Origin: Edaphochlamys debaryana | Taxonomy: Eukaryota > Chlorophyta > Chlorophyceae > Chlamydomonadales | NCBI GenBank assembly: GCA_016858145.1 | Contig: JAEHOE010000179.1 | Span: forward strand, 124,001 to 188,000 | Length of the DNA: 64,000 nt | Reading direction: 5' to 3' | In this document: in pieces, positions 34,232-47,000 of the stretch | How positions within the stretch are numbered: the first letter of the stretch is position 1 | How the letters are laid out: every line of letters starts with the position of its first letter | Translations under genes and position numbers: made by a program | Notes under the pieces: model-generated | What the model saw: the letters and a program-made list of their open reading frames with translations, nothing else | Databases searched by the model: none | Told to the model about the DNA's origin: nothing

Positions 34232-36600
34232 TCAGGCCCCGCCCTGCGCGCGGGCGCTCTCGCGGCGCTGCAGGGCCCAACGGAGGACCGAGAAGTCGTC
34301 TTGAAGGGTGGCCAGGACCTGGGGTGGAGGGAGAAGGGGGTGGGAAGGTAAGACGAGGGCCAAGGGGGGTCATGCAGGGCCGATCGGTGCCCTGCGCCCT
34401 TGTGCACCAAAAAACCCACTCCCTGACCTCAAACCCACCCCCCACCCTGTCCCTACCGACCCCCGTTCCGAGACCCAGGCCCACCACGCACCCCCCCAGG
34501 TCCCCCCCTACCTCGCGGGTGGATTCCGCGAAGCCCTGGGACCCGCTGGTGAGGCTGCGGACCGAGGGGGCCAGCAGCGGGCTCTTGGGCGCAGAGGGGC
34601 CGCTGCGAGCGCGTGGGAGAGCGGGGGGAGAGGGGGGATGCACGGGCGGGGCAAGTCAGGAGCCAGGCCAAAGCCCCGCAGGTCACAGTGCACGCCGCCC
34701 CACAACTCGCGCTCACCCCGCCGTCCAGCAAGGCTCCTGTCACGGCACGCAGCACGCAGCGCACGGCACAGCACGCGCGGCGCCCCAACACGCGCTCACC
34801 CTGCCGTCCACGCGTTCTCCCCCCGGCTGCTCCAGCGCCGCTCCCGGGGCTCCCCCTCGCTCCGGGCGGTCCCGCTGGCGCCGCTGCCGGTCACCGCCAT
34901 GGCCGAGGCCGAGAGGGCCAGGCACTCCGACATGGAGGTGGGGGCGCAGCCCATGGCGGCGGCGGTGACGGTGAAGGGGCTGAAGGACGAGGCCCCGGCG
35001 GGCCCAGCGGCGGGCCCGACCGGGCCCAGCTGCGGCATGGACTGGGTCGCGCAGGGCAGCCGGCGCAGGCGCGGGGTCAGGGCCGAGCCCGACCCAGATC
35101 CCGACCCAGATCCGGCGCCGCCGTCCGCGCCGGCGGTTGGGTCCAGGTAGGACACGTGGGCTGGGCTGAAGCGCAGGCCGCTGTCAACTTGCATGCCGGC
35201 GGCAATCACATCCGCGTCTACCACATCAAACTCCGGCGCCTGCTGGGCCCCGCTGGGCCTGGCATGCGTCTGGGCCCGAGGGAACCGGTACAGATCGCCC
35301 TCGCCCAGGAAACGGGCCCGCTCCGCCGTGTAGTCATCCTCACATGCAAGGCGGTTGGCGGCCGCCGCCGCCGCGGCCGCGGTAGCAGCGGCAGCTGCGG
35401 CGGCGGCTGTGGCGGTGGCGGCGCCGTCCCAAGCGTCGTCAAGCGCTCGCCGCCGCCGGCGCACGCTGAAAGGGAGGGCCTCCTCAGCTGGCCGCAGCGG
35501 CGCCGGCGGCTGCGGGGCCGGCGGCGAATAGACCAGGGAGTCCTGCGCGAGCTTCTTTGAATAGGCCCGGTCGGCTGCGGCGGTCTTTGCTTCGGTCTGG
35601 GGAGGAGAGGGGAAAGCGGGAAGGGCCGGACGGATGGGCTCGAGCAGCGGGGTGAGGAGGGGGACGGGGCTCGGGAGCAGTTACAGGGGGTGCGTGGGTC
35701 GCGGTATGGCGCTAGAAACCCGACATATGGGTGGACGCAGGCACGGTTACGGTCCTGGTTTCGGGGACGTCAATAAGGGGTTAGGACAAAGCTCAGGCCA
35801 CAACCGGGCTGGGTTTCGCGGCCGGTCGGTCAAGGAAAGGATGCCAGTTGCGCATGGACGCGCAGGACTCGGAGTCAAGGCTCGCAAGGGGAGGCCCGGA
35901 GTCAGGACGTGCTCCAAGGCCAGGGCTTTAGGCACACACCGTGGCAGGGTGCACGTGGGGGCTTCGACCCGAGTATCGCGACCTCGCTCACCTGCGCTCT
36001 AAGCTCGGCATCCAGACGCTCCTATATGAGGAAAAGGACCGCAGGAATGTCAGTTTCGGCCCAGTATGGCGGGGCTCGGCCCAAAGAAGCACAATGGACG
36101 TGCTGCAAGGTGCGGCTCTGAAGCACCCCTTGTGTCCAAGACTGTCTGTCGTCATGTTGCACCCGCTGCCGAGGCCCCAGAGACCGCGAACGAGCGGCCG
36201 GGGCAGCGACTGATGCGCCCGCGCGACTGCCGCGTAACCCACAGAGTGTCAAGCTGCGCTAGGACTCATAGCATGCTTGTCTTTGAAAACAGGGCCCAGA
36301 GCAGGCGCACCGCTTCCAAGCCCCACCTGGTAGCACTTCAGCCATACCACAAGCCCCGCGAGCGCGGCAATAAGGAGCACAGGAAGGCTGAGCGTCCAGA
36401 AAAGCCCAGCGTTGCTCGTGGTCATGCCGCTGGCGCCAAGCGCGGAGGCAAAGCTGAGGACGTGGCTCAAGTTCACGCTCACAGTGCGAGCTGCCAAGAG
36501 AAACGGCCCACGCGGTGTTCTACTGTCGCCGTGTGTATTGTCAAGCGGGGGCCGGGGACGCGTTATGCAACTTACATGGGCGCTTGGGTGGCCTGTCCAC
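34232..36600 (-). CDS. Single-pass membrane protein, C-terminal part
   Basis: Five exons are consistent in phase, with one further possible exon upstream: 36327-36490 (transmembrane helix within LFWTLSLPVLLIAALAGLVV), 35992-36021 (ten residues, ERLDAELRAQ), 34800-35596, 34512-34602 and 34232-34318 (stop). Together they give about 388 residues. A further 25-base exon, 36576-36600, with a GTAAGT donor fits the phase but is weak. After the helix comes a charged, probably cytoplasmic tail with a short coiled-coil-like start, Ala-rich runs, a (GS)n run near 35085-35115, and a final helix-forming segment (TLQDDFSVLRWALQRRES). The extracellular or N-terminal part should lie between 36.6 and 38.0 kb, but I could not resolve it. 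No family recognised. Confidence 0.55.
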
Positions 36601-36609
36601 CTGATCAAG

Positions 36610-38077
36610 TGCGATGGTACGTAACCGCGTCGCGCCGTCGTGCAAGCACATGCTGGCCTTCGCGCGCGCACTCTGCTTAGACTTCGTGTGGTATATGGAC
36701 ATAATACAACCACGCCGCATGAAGCACTCCAGCGATTGCGGCCCTCAACGTGGGCACATGGCCATCCCGCGCACGGACAATGTCGGGTGCCTGCCGCGGC
36801 GCACAGTGCAGCTGGGCACTAAGCAGGTTAGACTGCAAGCACCAGCTAGCCTTCCAACGTTTTACGCGCCGAACCACATCCTCCCATAACTCGCACCTCC
36901 ACCCTGCGGCTCCCCGCGACCCTCCCCGCCGCCGTTCCGAGTCTGAGCGCTTCCCCGAGCGTGCCAGCGAAGCCCCCGAGCCTACCATCGCGCACCGAGC
37001 TGCCACACAGGAGACCCGCGCGCGCCGGAAGATTTTGCATGCTACAAAGACTACGGCACAATGAATCCTGTCGTGCGCGGGCCCCTCGCCTCACTTCGCT
37101 TGGCGTGCCTGCAGCCCGTTGCGCCTGCCCAGGGGCCCGCAGGGCGCCGCAACGTGTTACCCCACCGCCTGTGCCTGGTCACACGGCCGCGTCCCGTCGG
37201 TTTGCGACTTTCCAGCTGCATACTTGCCCGTTCCGCACCCGGAGGCCGTGACGCCACGGGCCACCGGGCCCGGGCCCTTGGACGCCCATCGCCACGATTC
37301 CACGAACCGCGGCAGTCCCCGCAGACGCCCGCGCTCGGCTCTCGCAGTAGCAGGGATCATAGGGCTGAACCGCGGGCCCAGAGCCGCGGGCCCAGAGAGC
37401 ACACCCTCCGGAGGCCCGTCTAGGACGAGGAAGAAGCTCCCCCGTCGACGCCGCATTGCTTGCAATGGGTGTAGCGATCGGAGCACGGGCTAGCAAACGC
37501 CCAGTGGACGTTACACATCCTGCCCTGCAACCCAGCCCCAAGGGGACACCTGCAAGAAAGTCCCCCCGTTGGGCCGGGCCAACTAAGCCACGGGGCCAGT
37601 GAGGGAGCCCACCTGCCCCCAGCTCAACTCCACCTGCCCCGACCCAACCCCAACCACGCCTGTCACCAACCTCCCTCCTGGCACCAGCCCACGCCCCCAA
37701 AGCCCGCACCTCCTCCGCGCCGGGCCATTCCCTCCACATGCATACCTACCCCTCTACCACGTCCTCCACCGCACAACGTAACAACGGAGCAAAGCCACCC
37801 CTAATCCTGAATCCTGGGCCCTGGATCCTGGGTCCTGGAGCCTGGGCCCTGGGCCCTGGATCCAGGCGGACTCGGCCACCAGACGGGGCCTTGACGGGCC
37901 CACAAAGGCCCACCCATGGCCCACCCACGGCCACTCCAGGGCGCCGCCCTGCCCCTGGACCCTGGGCTCCCGGCTTCCAGCAGCTGCTCCCGACCAACTG
38001 CCCCAGGTGCCTCCAGCTACTCCGATGCAGCCTCGCGGGTGCCGTACACCGTACGGCGTACGACATGCGCCGAACGC
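36610..38077. other. Probable 5' exons of the 34-36 kb gene, unresolved
   Basis: GC-rich with several open minus frames (for example around 37157-37486), but no combination gives a convincing signal peptide plus phase-matched splice sites. It is bounded on the right by the BolA stop at 38078. Confidence 0.3.
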
Positions 38078-38320
38078 CTACTGCGTGGCCTCGGCGGGGG
38101 TCTTGGTGGTCATCGAGTCCACCGCGTGCACCGCCTCCTGCAGCTCCAGCCAGATGGCCTGGGGGGGGGGGGGGGGTATGGAATTGTCAGAGGGAGAGAG
38201 CGGAAGGAGAGTAGGAGCGGCAGGGAGGGGGCGAAGGGGAGAGGCAGAGGTTGAAAACTGAGCTGGATCGAGTCGCCTGCGCCAGAGAAGCATGTGGTTC
38301 GGGCCGTGTCAGGGGGCACA

Positions 38321-38353
<33 letters not shown>

Positions 38354-39602
38354 GGTGTGATACCAACGCACCCGGGCGTCTGCCCTGATCCGGCCAGAGT
38401 GCCGCAAGTGCTCAGCCATCTGTACTGGACACCCCCGCTTGTACATCATTTCCGCCAGGGCTCACACCAGACCCATTCGGCCCGGAGCCCTATCAGAGCC
38501 CGCTAACGCCCAGGAAGGGCCTACGCAAAGAGCCTGCCCGGGGCACGCCCCGGGACCCGCCGTTGGGGCCCGCCCGGGCCCACCTTGTAGACCATGCGCT
38601 GCCGCTGCATGGAGTTCTTGCCCTCGAAGGCGGCGCTCGTCACATTGATGGACACGTGGCGGCCGTCGCCGTACACATCAGTCACGGCGCAGTCAGCCGT
38701 CTCCAGGGCCTCGCAGATCTGGCGGTCGCGAGCGTGAGGCACGGGCGGCCAAGGGGAAGGTGCGGGTTTGGGCGCGTAAGGGGGTTTGTGTCGGGGCCTG
38801 ACTTAGATGCCTGCCTAAAGGTTCCAGATCAAGGCAATGTCAGCACTTGGCGCTTTTGTCCAGGTCTACACGCCTCATTCACGGGGCAGTGGCGAGGGCT
38901 TAGCCCATACCCCATGAGCGCTGGGGGGGCTCGGGTCGTTCGGCCTGGCTCCCCAGTCCCCACGCCTACCGCACCACCGCACGCACTACACACTCAGCTC
39001 GCTCGGGTGGCTCATCCAAGATACCCAGCCCTCCGTCGCCCCATGGTCCTTGACGAATGACCGAACGGCGCTATGGGCGTTCACCATGGTTGCGAGCCCC
39101 TCCGCGAGCCCGTCCGTCCCGTCCAGTGGAGGCACCCCTGGGGACGGGGTCCCTCAGCCCTGTGCCCTCAGCCCCCCTCAGCGCCTTCGGCCCCCCTGCT
39201 TGATCCCCCTGTCCTGCTCCATCCCCTCCGGCCTACACGGTCCCCTACCAGGCCCCAACCAGCCGGCCCCCTCTCCCGCCCCGCCCCGCCCCCTCGCAGC
39301 ACCAAAGGCACCGACCGCCAGCCCACCTTGTTGCGCATGCTCGCCATCAGCTCGGCGGACACCTGGCCCTCCACGCCCCCGGAGGAGGCAGGCGCGGCTC
39401 CAGGCCCAGAGACGGGAATGCCGCGCGCCACTAGCTCGCGAGCAGCCGGCTGGCGCGCACCGAGCGCGCAAGGCGAAGCCACCGACGCCATCGCCGAGCG
39501 GCTCACGCGCGGGGCCACCGGCACCATGGCGCGGGCCGAAGTGCTGCAGGCATTCTGCTCAAGGGAGCGCGCGACACGCGCCGACGACGAGCGTGCGAGC
39601 AT
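38078..39602 (-). CDS. BolA-family protein, probable plastid form
   Basis: Three exons in phase 0: 39327-39602, 38584-38718 and 38078-38158, giving about 163 residues. The first about 60 residues (start MLARSSSARVARS, rich in Arg/Ser/Ala and lacking acidic residues early) look like an organellar transit peptide. The BolA fold follows: ICEALETADCAVTDVYGDGR, HVSINVTSAAFEGKNSMQRQ, RMVYK and WLELQEAVHAVDSMTTKTP. The AFEGK-RQRMVYK core and the HAVDSMTTKTP end match plant BolA proteins, which interact with monothiol glutaredoxins and [2Fe-2S] clusters and may act in iron-sulphur or redox control; that role is from the family. The YGDGRHVSI form is typical of the plastid subtype rather than the BolA2 type. 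It is transcribed divergently from the RNase Z-like gene 336 bases away. Confidence 0.88.
38323..38352. repeat. (CTG)10 trinucleotide repeat
   Basis: Ten uninterrupted CTG units (CAG on the transcribed sense) in the second intron of the BolA gene. Confidence 0.95.
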
Positions 39603-39938
39603 CGTGGGGCTCGGGCTTGTGGATACTGAGCGTGGAGGCAAGGGCTATGAAACTGCAGACGAAGAATGTGGAGTAGCGCTGTGTCGCGAATCCGGTCGGG
39701 GCCTTCCACCGTGGCGCCTGCAGTCCATGCAAGTCTTCGCGCGAGGGAGCAGAATCGTCGCCCCAGCAAACTCCTCGACCGCTTGATAGTTTGGCTTTGT
39801 GACGTGCATGTAGCTACACAACCCCGCCGGGCCTGGCGAGCATAGGAAACTCGTGGAATTAACACGGTCATGCCGGCGCGGGCCACCCACATCCCCTGTA
39901 CAAGCCCTTAGCGACCCTGACAGCTTCCACCTAGCAGT
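39603..39938. promoter_or_regulatory. Candidate bidirectional promoter
   Basis: The 336 bases separate the predicted start codons of the minus-strand BolA gene (39602) and the plus-strand SAP/RNase Z-like gene (39939). No TATA box is evident. Shared regulation of two probable organelle proteins is inference from the head-to-head layout. Confidence 0.45.
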
Positions 39939-41053
39939 ATGTTTGGTTCGGGCTTTACGGTCGGCCAATTCGGTCGACCGGCAGTCCATGCGGGGCTCGG
40001 CGGCGTCCATGCCCGCTCCAAGCACGCGGTCTCGCGGTTCGGAGGCCTCCGTCAAGGGCCAGGAGCTATGCCGACGGCCCCGACTCGGTCGCAAAACGCT
40101 GGCAGTGGCGGGGCGCGCGCGGTGGCACCGGGCGCTGCGGGGTCGGCCTCCGCCACAGACAGCGACCCCCCGCTGGAGAGCATGAAGGTGCGGACGGGGT
40201 GGGCCTCTGCGTCGCCCTCTCCCAACGTTCAGGACCTTGACGCTCCTTGTTGATAAGACGTCCTTGTTTGGGTGCTAGCGGCGTCGCAGCTGGCTCGCAA
40301 CGTGCAGCTCAGCGGGCGCACCGTGCCACCCATCCAGGGACCGCAACCCTCCCACCTCAACGGCCCTCTTGTCCCATACGCCACGACGGCTTCCCAATTT
40401 TCGTCCCGCCTTTCCTTACCTCTCTCTCACCAAACCGCAGCTCGTCGACCTCCAGGCGGCCCTCGCGGCGCTGGGCCTCCCCCGCAGCGGCCGCAAGGCC
40501 GAGCTCGCGGCGCGGCTGGCGGCGGCGCGGGCAGGAGCGGCGGCGGCGGCGGCAGCAACGCCAGCGCCAGCGCCCGCCGCCGCTTCTGCCGCCGCCCCCG
40601 CTGCCGCTGCGGAGCCCAAAGCCGCTACCCGCAAGCCCAGGCGAGCGGCTGCCGCGTCTCCGCCCCCGCCCCCGTCGGAGGAGGCGGAGGAGGCCGGGCA
40701 GCAGCATGGCGTCGAGGCGGCTCAGCGGCCCCGGCGGCGGCGCGTGACGTCCGACGGAGCCGGCAGCGATGGCGAGAGCGGGGCCGGGGGCGAGGCAGGC
40801 GGCAGCTCGGGGGCCGGAGCTGGGGCGGGGCCGGACACGGCCGCCCGCACCCGTACGAGGCGGGCATCCGGCGGGGCCGCGGGGACTGGGGCCGCAGGGG
40901 CGGCGGCCGTCAAGGCCAAGGCTGATGCCGTACAAGCGTACGACAGTACGGTAGATGCATCGGCCACTGACGTGGACGACACGCTGGAGGGTCTGTTCGG
41001 GAGCCTCGAGCGCAGCGTGTCGGTGCGGGCCGTGCCGCCGCCGCGCCAGGCCG

Positions 41054-41084
<31 letters not shown>

Positions 41085-44000
41085 CCCAGCGGCGGTAACC
41101 CTGGCGTCGGCGGCGTCAGCGCGGGGGGCAACGAGACGGCGGGTGGCAGCGGAGGAAGCGCTGCCGGAGGAAGCGGAGGAAGTGGGCGGCTCTGGAGGCG
41201 ACAGCGGAGATGAGTCGGAGGTTGAGAGAGAGCCTGCGGGGCCGGCAGCGGCGCGACGGCGGACGACGGAGGGAGGTGTCAGTGGCAGGGGCGTGCCGGC
41301 GGCGGCGGCGGCGGCGGATGAGCCGGGGCCCGGCGAGGGCCTGGGCTGGGCCGCGCGCCGCCGTGCCCGCGCCGCTTCGTCTTCCCCTGCTGCCCTCGCC
41401 GCCCCTGCCGCTGCCCCTGCGGTGGAGGCAGACGAGGCCGGGGCAGGGACGGCTGGGGCCGGGGCAGGGGCCGGGGAGCCCGAGCCCGAGCCCCAGGGCT
41501 GGGCCGCGCGTCGCCGCGCCCGTGCCGCCAGCCCCGACGGTGCCCCCGCTCCTCCCACACGGTTCGGAGCCCCCTCCGCCCCCCCCTCCTCGGCTTTCGC
41601 GTCCCCCTCCTCCTCCTCGCCCTCCTCCTCCGCCCCCTTTGGTGCCTCGCGCTTTGCCGCGCCAATGCCGGCTGCGGCGGCGGGCAGCCCCAGCGGGTCC
41701 CGGTCGGGGGACGAGAGCGGCGGGGAGGAGGCGGGGCCGGAGGTGGGGGAGCGGCCCAGGGGTCGGCGCGAGCGGCCGCCGCGGGAGCCGCCCACGGGGC
41801 CCCCGCCCGACCTCACCAACCTGCCCCCCTGGCCCGAGATGTAAGAGGTTGGGGGAGTGGATGGGGGTCGAGGGGAGGGGGTTGGAGGCATGGGGGTTGG
41901 GGGCTTGGGCATGGAGCGGGCTGGGGGGGTTGGTTGGAGCCCTACTCCTTGACTTGAGGAGCCACGAGGGTCCGAGGGGCGGCGGGAGGGGTGGGCTCTG
42001 CCCCTTCCGTGCACCACACCCTATACACCCCTCCTTTCGCTCTGGACCTCAGTGCGCATCGGGCTTGCCGGCTGCCGCTCTATCTCTCCCTTCGCTCTCC
42101 AATGCTCCGGAAGTCACCCAATCCGCCCCCCCGCCCCCCACCTTACCCGCCAGGTTCATGGGTTGCGTGCGGCGGCCCGAGGACATGGCACCGGGGAATC
42201 CGGAGGAGCAGGTGGGGGAGGGGGGTCAAGTACGAAAACGTTGCGTTGTGTGTATGCGTGTGTGTGTGCCCTGAGGGGGCAAGCGGGGAAGGGAGGGGCT
42301 GGGGGACGGGCCAGGGGCGAGCCGGACGAACCCCTGACCTTGCCGCTAGCCCACACGTCACACACACACCTGCCCACGCACACCGCCCCCTACCCCCCCT
42401 CCCCTCCCCTCCCCTGTCCCCTCTGCAGCTGGCCATCCTGCAGGGCAACGTCACGGGCCTCACCCTCACCTCCCTGGGAGCCGCCGCCGCACGGCCGAAC
42501 GCCGGCGTGGCGCTGGGCTGTACGGCAGTGGCGAGATCCAAGGACACGTTCATCCTGGACGCGGGTGGGTGGGGCGGCGCTGCGTACGGGCACGTGTGCT
42601 GTACGGCGGGTGGCATGTGTGCTGTACCGTACAACAGCATCTTCGGTGGTTGGGGTCCCTGCCCTGGGGCGCACAGCACCCGTGCCTGCAGAAACCCACT
42701 TCGGATCCCCAGACCTGGTAGAGCCGGAGCCGCCCCACCACGGCACCAGCCGAGCGAGCGCGGCGGAGGAGGGCTGCCGCACACTCGCGTCCAGCCCAGC
42801 CCAGCGTCACGCGCGGTCATGCCGCATGTATCGCCGGGAGCGGATGCTCCAAGGCTCAGCACGTGGCTGCATCTCACACGCATGCACGTGGCTGCATCTC
42901 ACACGCATGCACGTGGCTGCATCTCACACGCATGCACGTGGCTGCATCTCACACGCATGCACGTGGCTGCATCTCACACGCATGCACGTGGCTGCATCTC
43001 ACACGCATGCACGTGGCTGCATCTCACACGCATGCACGTGGCTGCATCTCACACGCATGCACGTGGCTGCATCTCACACGCATGCACGTGGCTGCATCTC
43101 ACACGCATGCACGTGGCTGCATCTCACACGCATGCACGTGGCTGCATCTCACACGCATGCACGTGGCTGCATCTCACACGCATGCACGTGGCTGCATCTC
43201 ACACGCATGCACGTGGCTGCATCTCACACGCATGCACGTGGCTGCATCTCACACGCATGCACGTGGCTGCATCTCACACGCATGCACGTGGCTGCATCTC
43301 ACACGCATGCACGTGGCTGCATCTCACACGCATGCACGTGGCTGCATCTCACACGCATGCACGTGGCTGCATCTCACACGCATGCACGTGGCTGCATCTC
43401 ACACGCATGCACGTGGCTGCATCTCACACGCATGCACGTGGCTGCATCTCACACGCATGCCGCACGTTCCCAGTGTCTGCCCTTCCTGTCTCGTGAGTCG
43501 TGACCCCACCACCCGCCAACCCTGCAACGCCACCCCAGGCGACGACACCCAGCGGCGGCTGGCGGCGGCGGATGTGGTCCGTCCCTCCAAGGTAGGCAGG
43601 CCCTGGGGCTGCCAGGTGCCGTACGGCTGCCGTACGTGTGCACGTGCACTGGGTGCTCATGCCATGCGAGCTCTTCGCCCTCCCCCCCTTCCCCTGCGGT
43701 ATGTACCTATCCATGCAAGGATTCCCAGGCGTCGGCGCGACCTCGCTCAGCATCAAACACCCCCTTCCCCTCCTCCTTCTCCCCACTCTCAGGTTTTCCG
43801 CATTCTGCTCACCAGCCTCTCTCCAGGTGAGGGCGTGGGTGGGTGCAGTGCATATCCCTCCAACGGAGTCCCGACGCAGTCCCGGGGGAGCGAGGGAGGG
43901 GCAATGTGGGATGAGCATGTGGGAGGCAAGATCAGATCCGAACAGATCAGATCAGACGAGGCGCCTCTCTAGGTTGTAAGGATTACCTTAAGCACCTCTG

Positions 44001-47000
44001 CGCCTGCAGCTGTTCGATGGGCAGCAGTACTCTGTGGGAGGGGGGCGGCGGAGCATCCACGGAACGCATGTCGTCCGGAAAGTGCTGAATGTGTCAAGGC
44101 GCGGGGGCCGAGGCGGCAGCGGTACCCACACTGTGCGTCCCTTCCCCTTTGCCCTCACCAAGCCCGCCTCTGCCTCCGCCTTGACACGTGGGCCCCTGAC
44201 GTACTGAACCCCTTTGCCTCCTTCCTGCCGTACAGAGTGCGTCTTGGGCCTGCCGGGCCTGCTGTGCGTCATCAACGCCTCACGTGAGCGCGGCCACGAG
44301 CTGGCGGACGTGCCCGTACACGTGTACGGCCCGATCGGTACGGCAGACTTCCTGGCCACCATGATGCGCGTTAGTCAGACCATGCTGGACATCACGATCG
44401 TCGTGCACGAGGTACGGCAACAGCAGGATGTCGGGATTCGCAGGTCGGGAATCAGACGCGAGTAAGGCGGGGGTTGTGCGTTTGTCCCAAAATCTGCGCT
44501 CAAGTCGCTTACTTCTTTGTGCTAGAGCTACTTTCCGTCGGCTTACCACTTGAGCTGAACTTGCTTGGCCTTGAATTCCCGTTCAAATCCCATGTGATCC
44601 GCAATCGTGAGCCTGGATCCAGTTCTCGCCCGAGGCCGCCACCGAGGAGGAGTCGGAGCCGTCGCTCTTCGCCCCCCGCGCGAAGATCTGGCGCTGCCGC
44701 CTGCCACCCGACCAGCTCAACCCCAGGTGGGGTTGCCAGGAGGGGGGGGGGGAGAGGCACGGTTGGGAGAGGAGGGAGCGGGTGGGGGGTGGAGGAGGAG
44801 GGCCTGGGTAAGGGGGTGGGGGCACGGTGGGGAGAGGAGGGAAAGGGGGGGTGCTGTGCTGCCTGCCGTGTGTCGAGCCGGGTGAGTTCGCTTCCCGCCT
44901 GCGGGCCCCCACTCATGAAGTGCGTCCCCTTCGTGCCCACCCCTACCCCACGCCACCCCAGGGGCGGCCTAGACGGCTCATTGCTTCTCTTCGCACCTGA
45001 CCAGGTGGGAGGGTGTGGGAGGGGGGGGGGAGGTGGAGGTTCGGGAAGGAGGAGATTTGGAGGTGTGGGCCGAGGGACTGGAGGGGGGGGAGAGGGGCCG
45101 CGGCGGAGCACGTGATTGGGTTTGAGGGGCTTGCATATGGGAGGTAGAGGAGGCGGGCTGGGAACGCGAGATGGAGTGGGGCGGGGAGTGGAGGCGGAAA
45201 CAGATGGGAGCTTCCCCTTTTCAACTTCAGAACCGCACCTCCACAAACCCGCCCCTGCCCGTCTTCTCTCAAGGCCAAAAGCCCAGTTCAACGACACGTC
45301 GGACCTCGACCTACGTCCGCCCCCTCTGACCCCCATGCCTCCCGCCCTGCTCCCCCCTCGCAGGGCCGCAGCAACCACCGCAGCAAGCGCGGTCGCGGCG
45401 CCGGCGGCGGCGGCATTCTGGCTCAGGACCCCCGGGCGGGGTACCTGCCCTTCCCTCCCCTGGAGCCGGGTGACCCCAGCCGGTGAGGGGGGGTTGGGAG
45501 GGAGTAGGGGGGAGCGGGGGGGGGGGGGAAGACGGGCAGGAGGCATGTTCCGGTCGGGATGGGGGTTGCTTGAGTCGGGCGGCCGCCACCACTGAGCCCT
45601 CCGCTCTGGACATCGGTGCGCATTGGGCTCGCTGGCTGCCGCTGCTTCTCTCCTTCCGCTCTCGCATTCGTACCGACAAACACCCCTCTCCACCATCCCC
45701 CCCTTTAAAACACTCCACGTCAGCACCGGCCTGGATCCCCTGAGTCTGACGTGGACCCTGGAGCTGGACATCGCCGGCCGATGCATCGTGACGCTGCTGC
45801 CCGGGACCGAGGGGGCGCCGTACAGCCTGTCGTACACGATCCAGGTACGGCAACGGCTGTGTACGGCACCTCATGGGCGGGATAGATGGGGGCCTGGCTG
45901 GATCCCGGTACGGGCTCACCTCGTGTGGAGTGGCATCCCACGCTCCCCTCCCGTCTCTGTCCCTCCCCTTATCCCCCTCCTTCCCTCCTTCCCTCCTCCC
46001 CTATAACCCTCCCCCCCTGTCAGGAGGCGGACAGGGCCGGGGGCTTAGTCATGGAGAGGGCCCAGGCGGTGGGGCTGGCGGGCGGCGTGCAGTACTCCAA
46101 ACTGAAGGCGGGGGAGACGGTGCCCAACCTGTGAGTGGGCGTGGGAGGGGCCCAGGGCGGGAGAGCGAGAGAGGCAAGCGAGACCGTGCACAACCCGAGA
46201 GGACGAGAGGAGAGGCGCCATTTCCCCTCCCGCCCTTTTCCCCCGCCCTCTCCAACACAACAGCTGGGGCGAGCCGATCGCCCCCGAGCTGGTCATCTCC
46301 CCCCTCCCCCCGGCCCGCCCGTGCCGATACACACACGTTTCCCCCTCCCTTTCCCCCCCTCCTCCCCCCCCCCCCCCCACAGGTGGGGCGAGCCCATCGC
46401 CCCCGAGCTGGTCATCTCCCCCCAGCGCCCCGGGCGGCGGGTTGTGCTCATGGGCACCACCCCCCGCCCCGGGGCCCTGGTGGCGCACGCGCACACGCGG
46501 GGGGCGGACGTGCTGGTGGCAGGAGGGGTGTGGGCGCAGGTGTGTATGATGCGGCGGGGGAGGAGGGGCGGGGGAAGCCTGTGTGTTCTGCACGTGGGGG
46601 CGTGTCGGGGTTTACACGGGGGGTGGGGGGTTGGCGGCCGTGCGGCTGGCGGGGGGCGTGTGGGGAAGAGAGCGAGGGAGTGATTGGCGGACGAGGGGGT
46701 GCAGGGTAGAGCATCGCGCGCTTGCCCATGCGCGGCGGTCCTCGGTGTAGGAGGGAGCGTTGGCACACAGCTGATCGCTAATCGGCCCCAACGCGAACCA
46801 CGCGTGGGTACGTTTGTTGAAGGGCGTGAAGGGGGAGGGGGGGGGGCGTGTGCATGGTCGCGTCAAGGGTCGTAGACACACCGCCGCTCTGCCCTTCCCC
46901 CGCAGGCCGAGGCTGCGGAGGCGGGGGCTGTGGGCGGATGCACCACCGCGGCGCTGGGCGAGGCGGCTGCGCGCATGGGCGTAAGGCGCGTCTTGGGGAT

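Noticed and set aside
42863..43972. Long plus-strand open frame of 369 codons with a repeated HARGCISHACTWLHL peptide
   Set aside because: It is produced by the 25-bp satellite, which is open in all frames. It lies in an intron between phase-matched exons of the RNase Z-like gene.
44008..44085. Exon candidate beginning CTGTTCGATGGGCAG in the RNase Z-like gene
   Set aside because: It has a good acceptor but would break the phase between 43826 and 44236, which join cleanly to give SLSPECVLGLPG.
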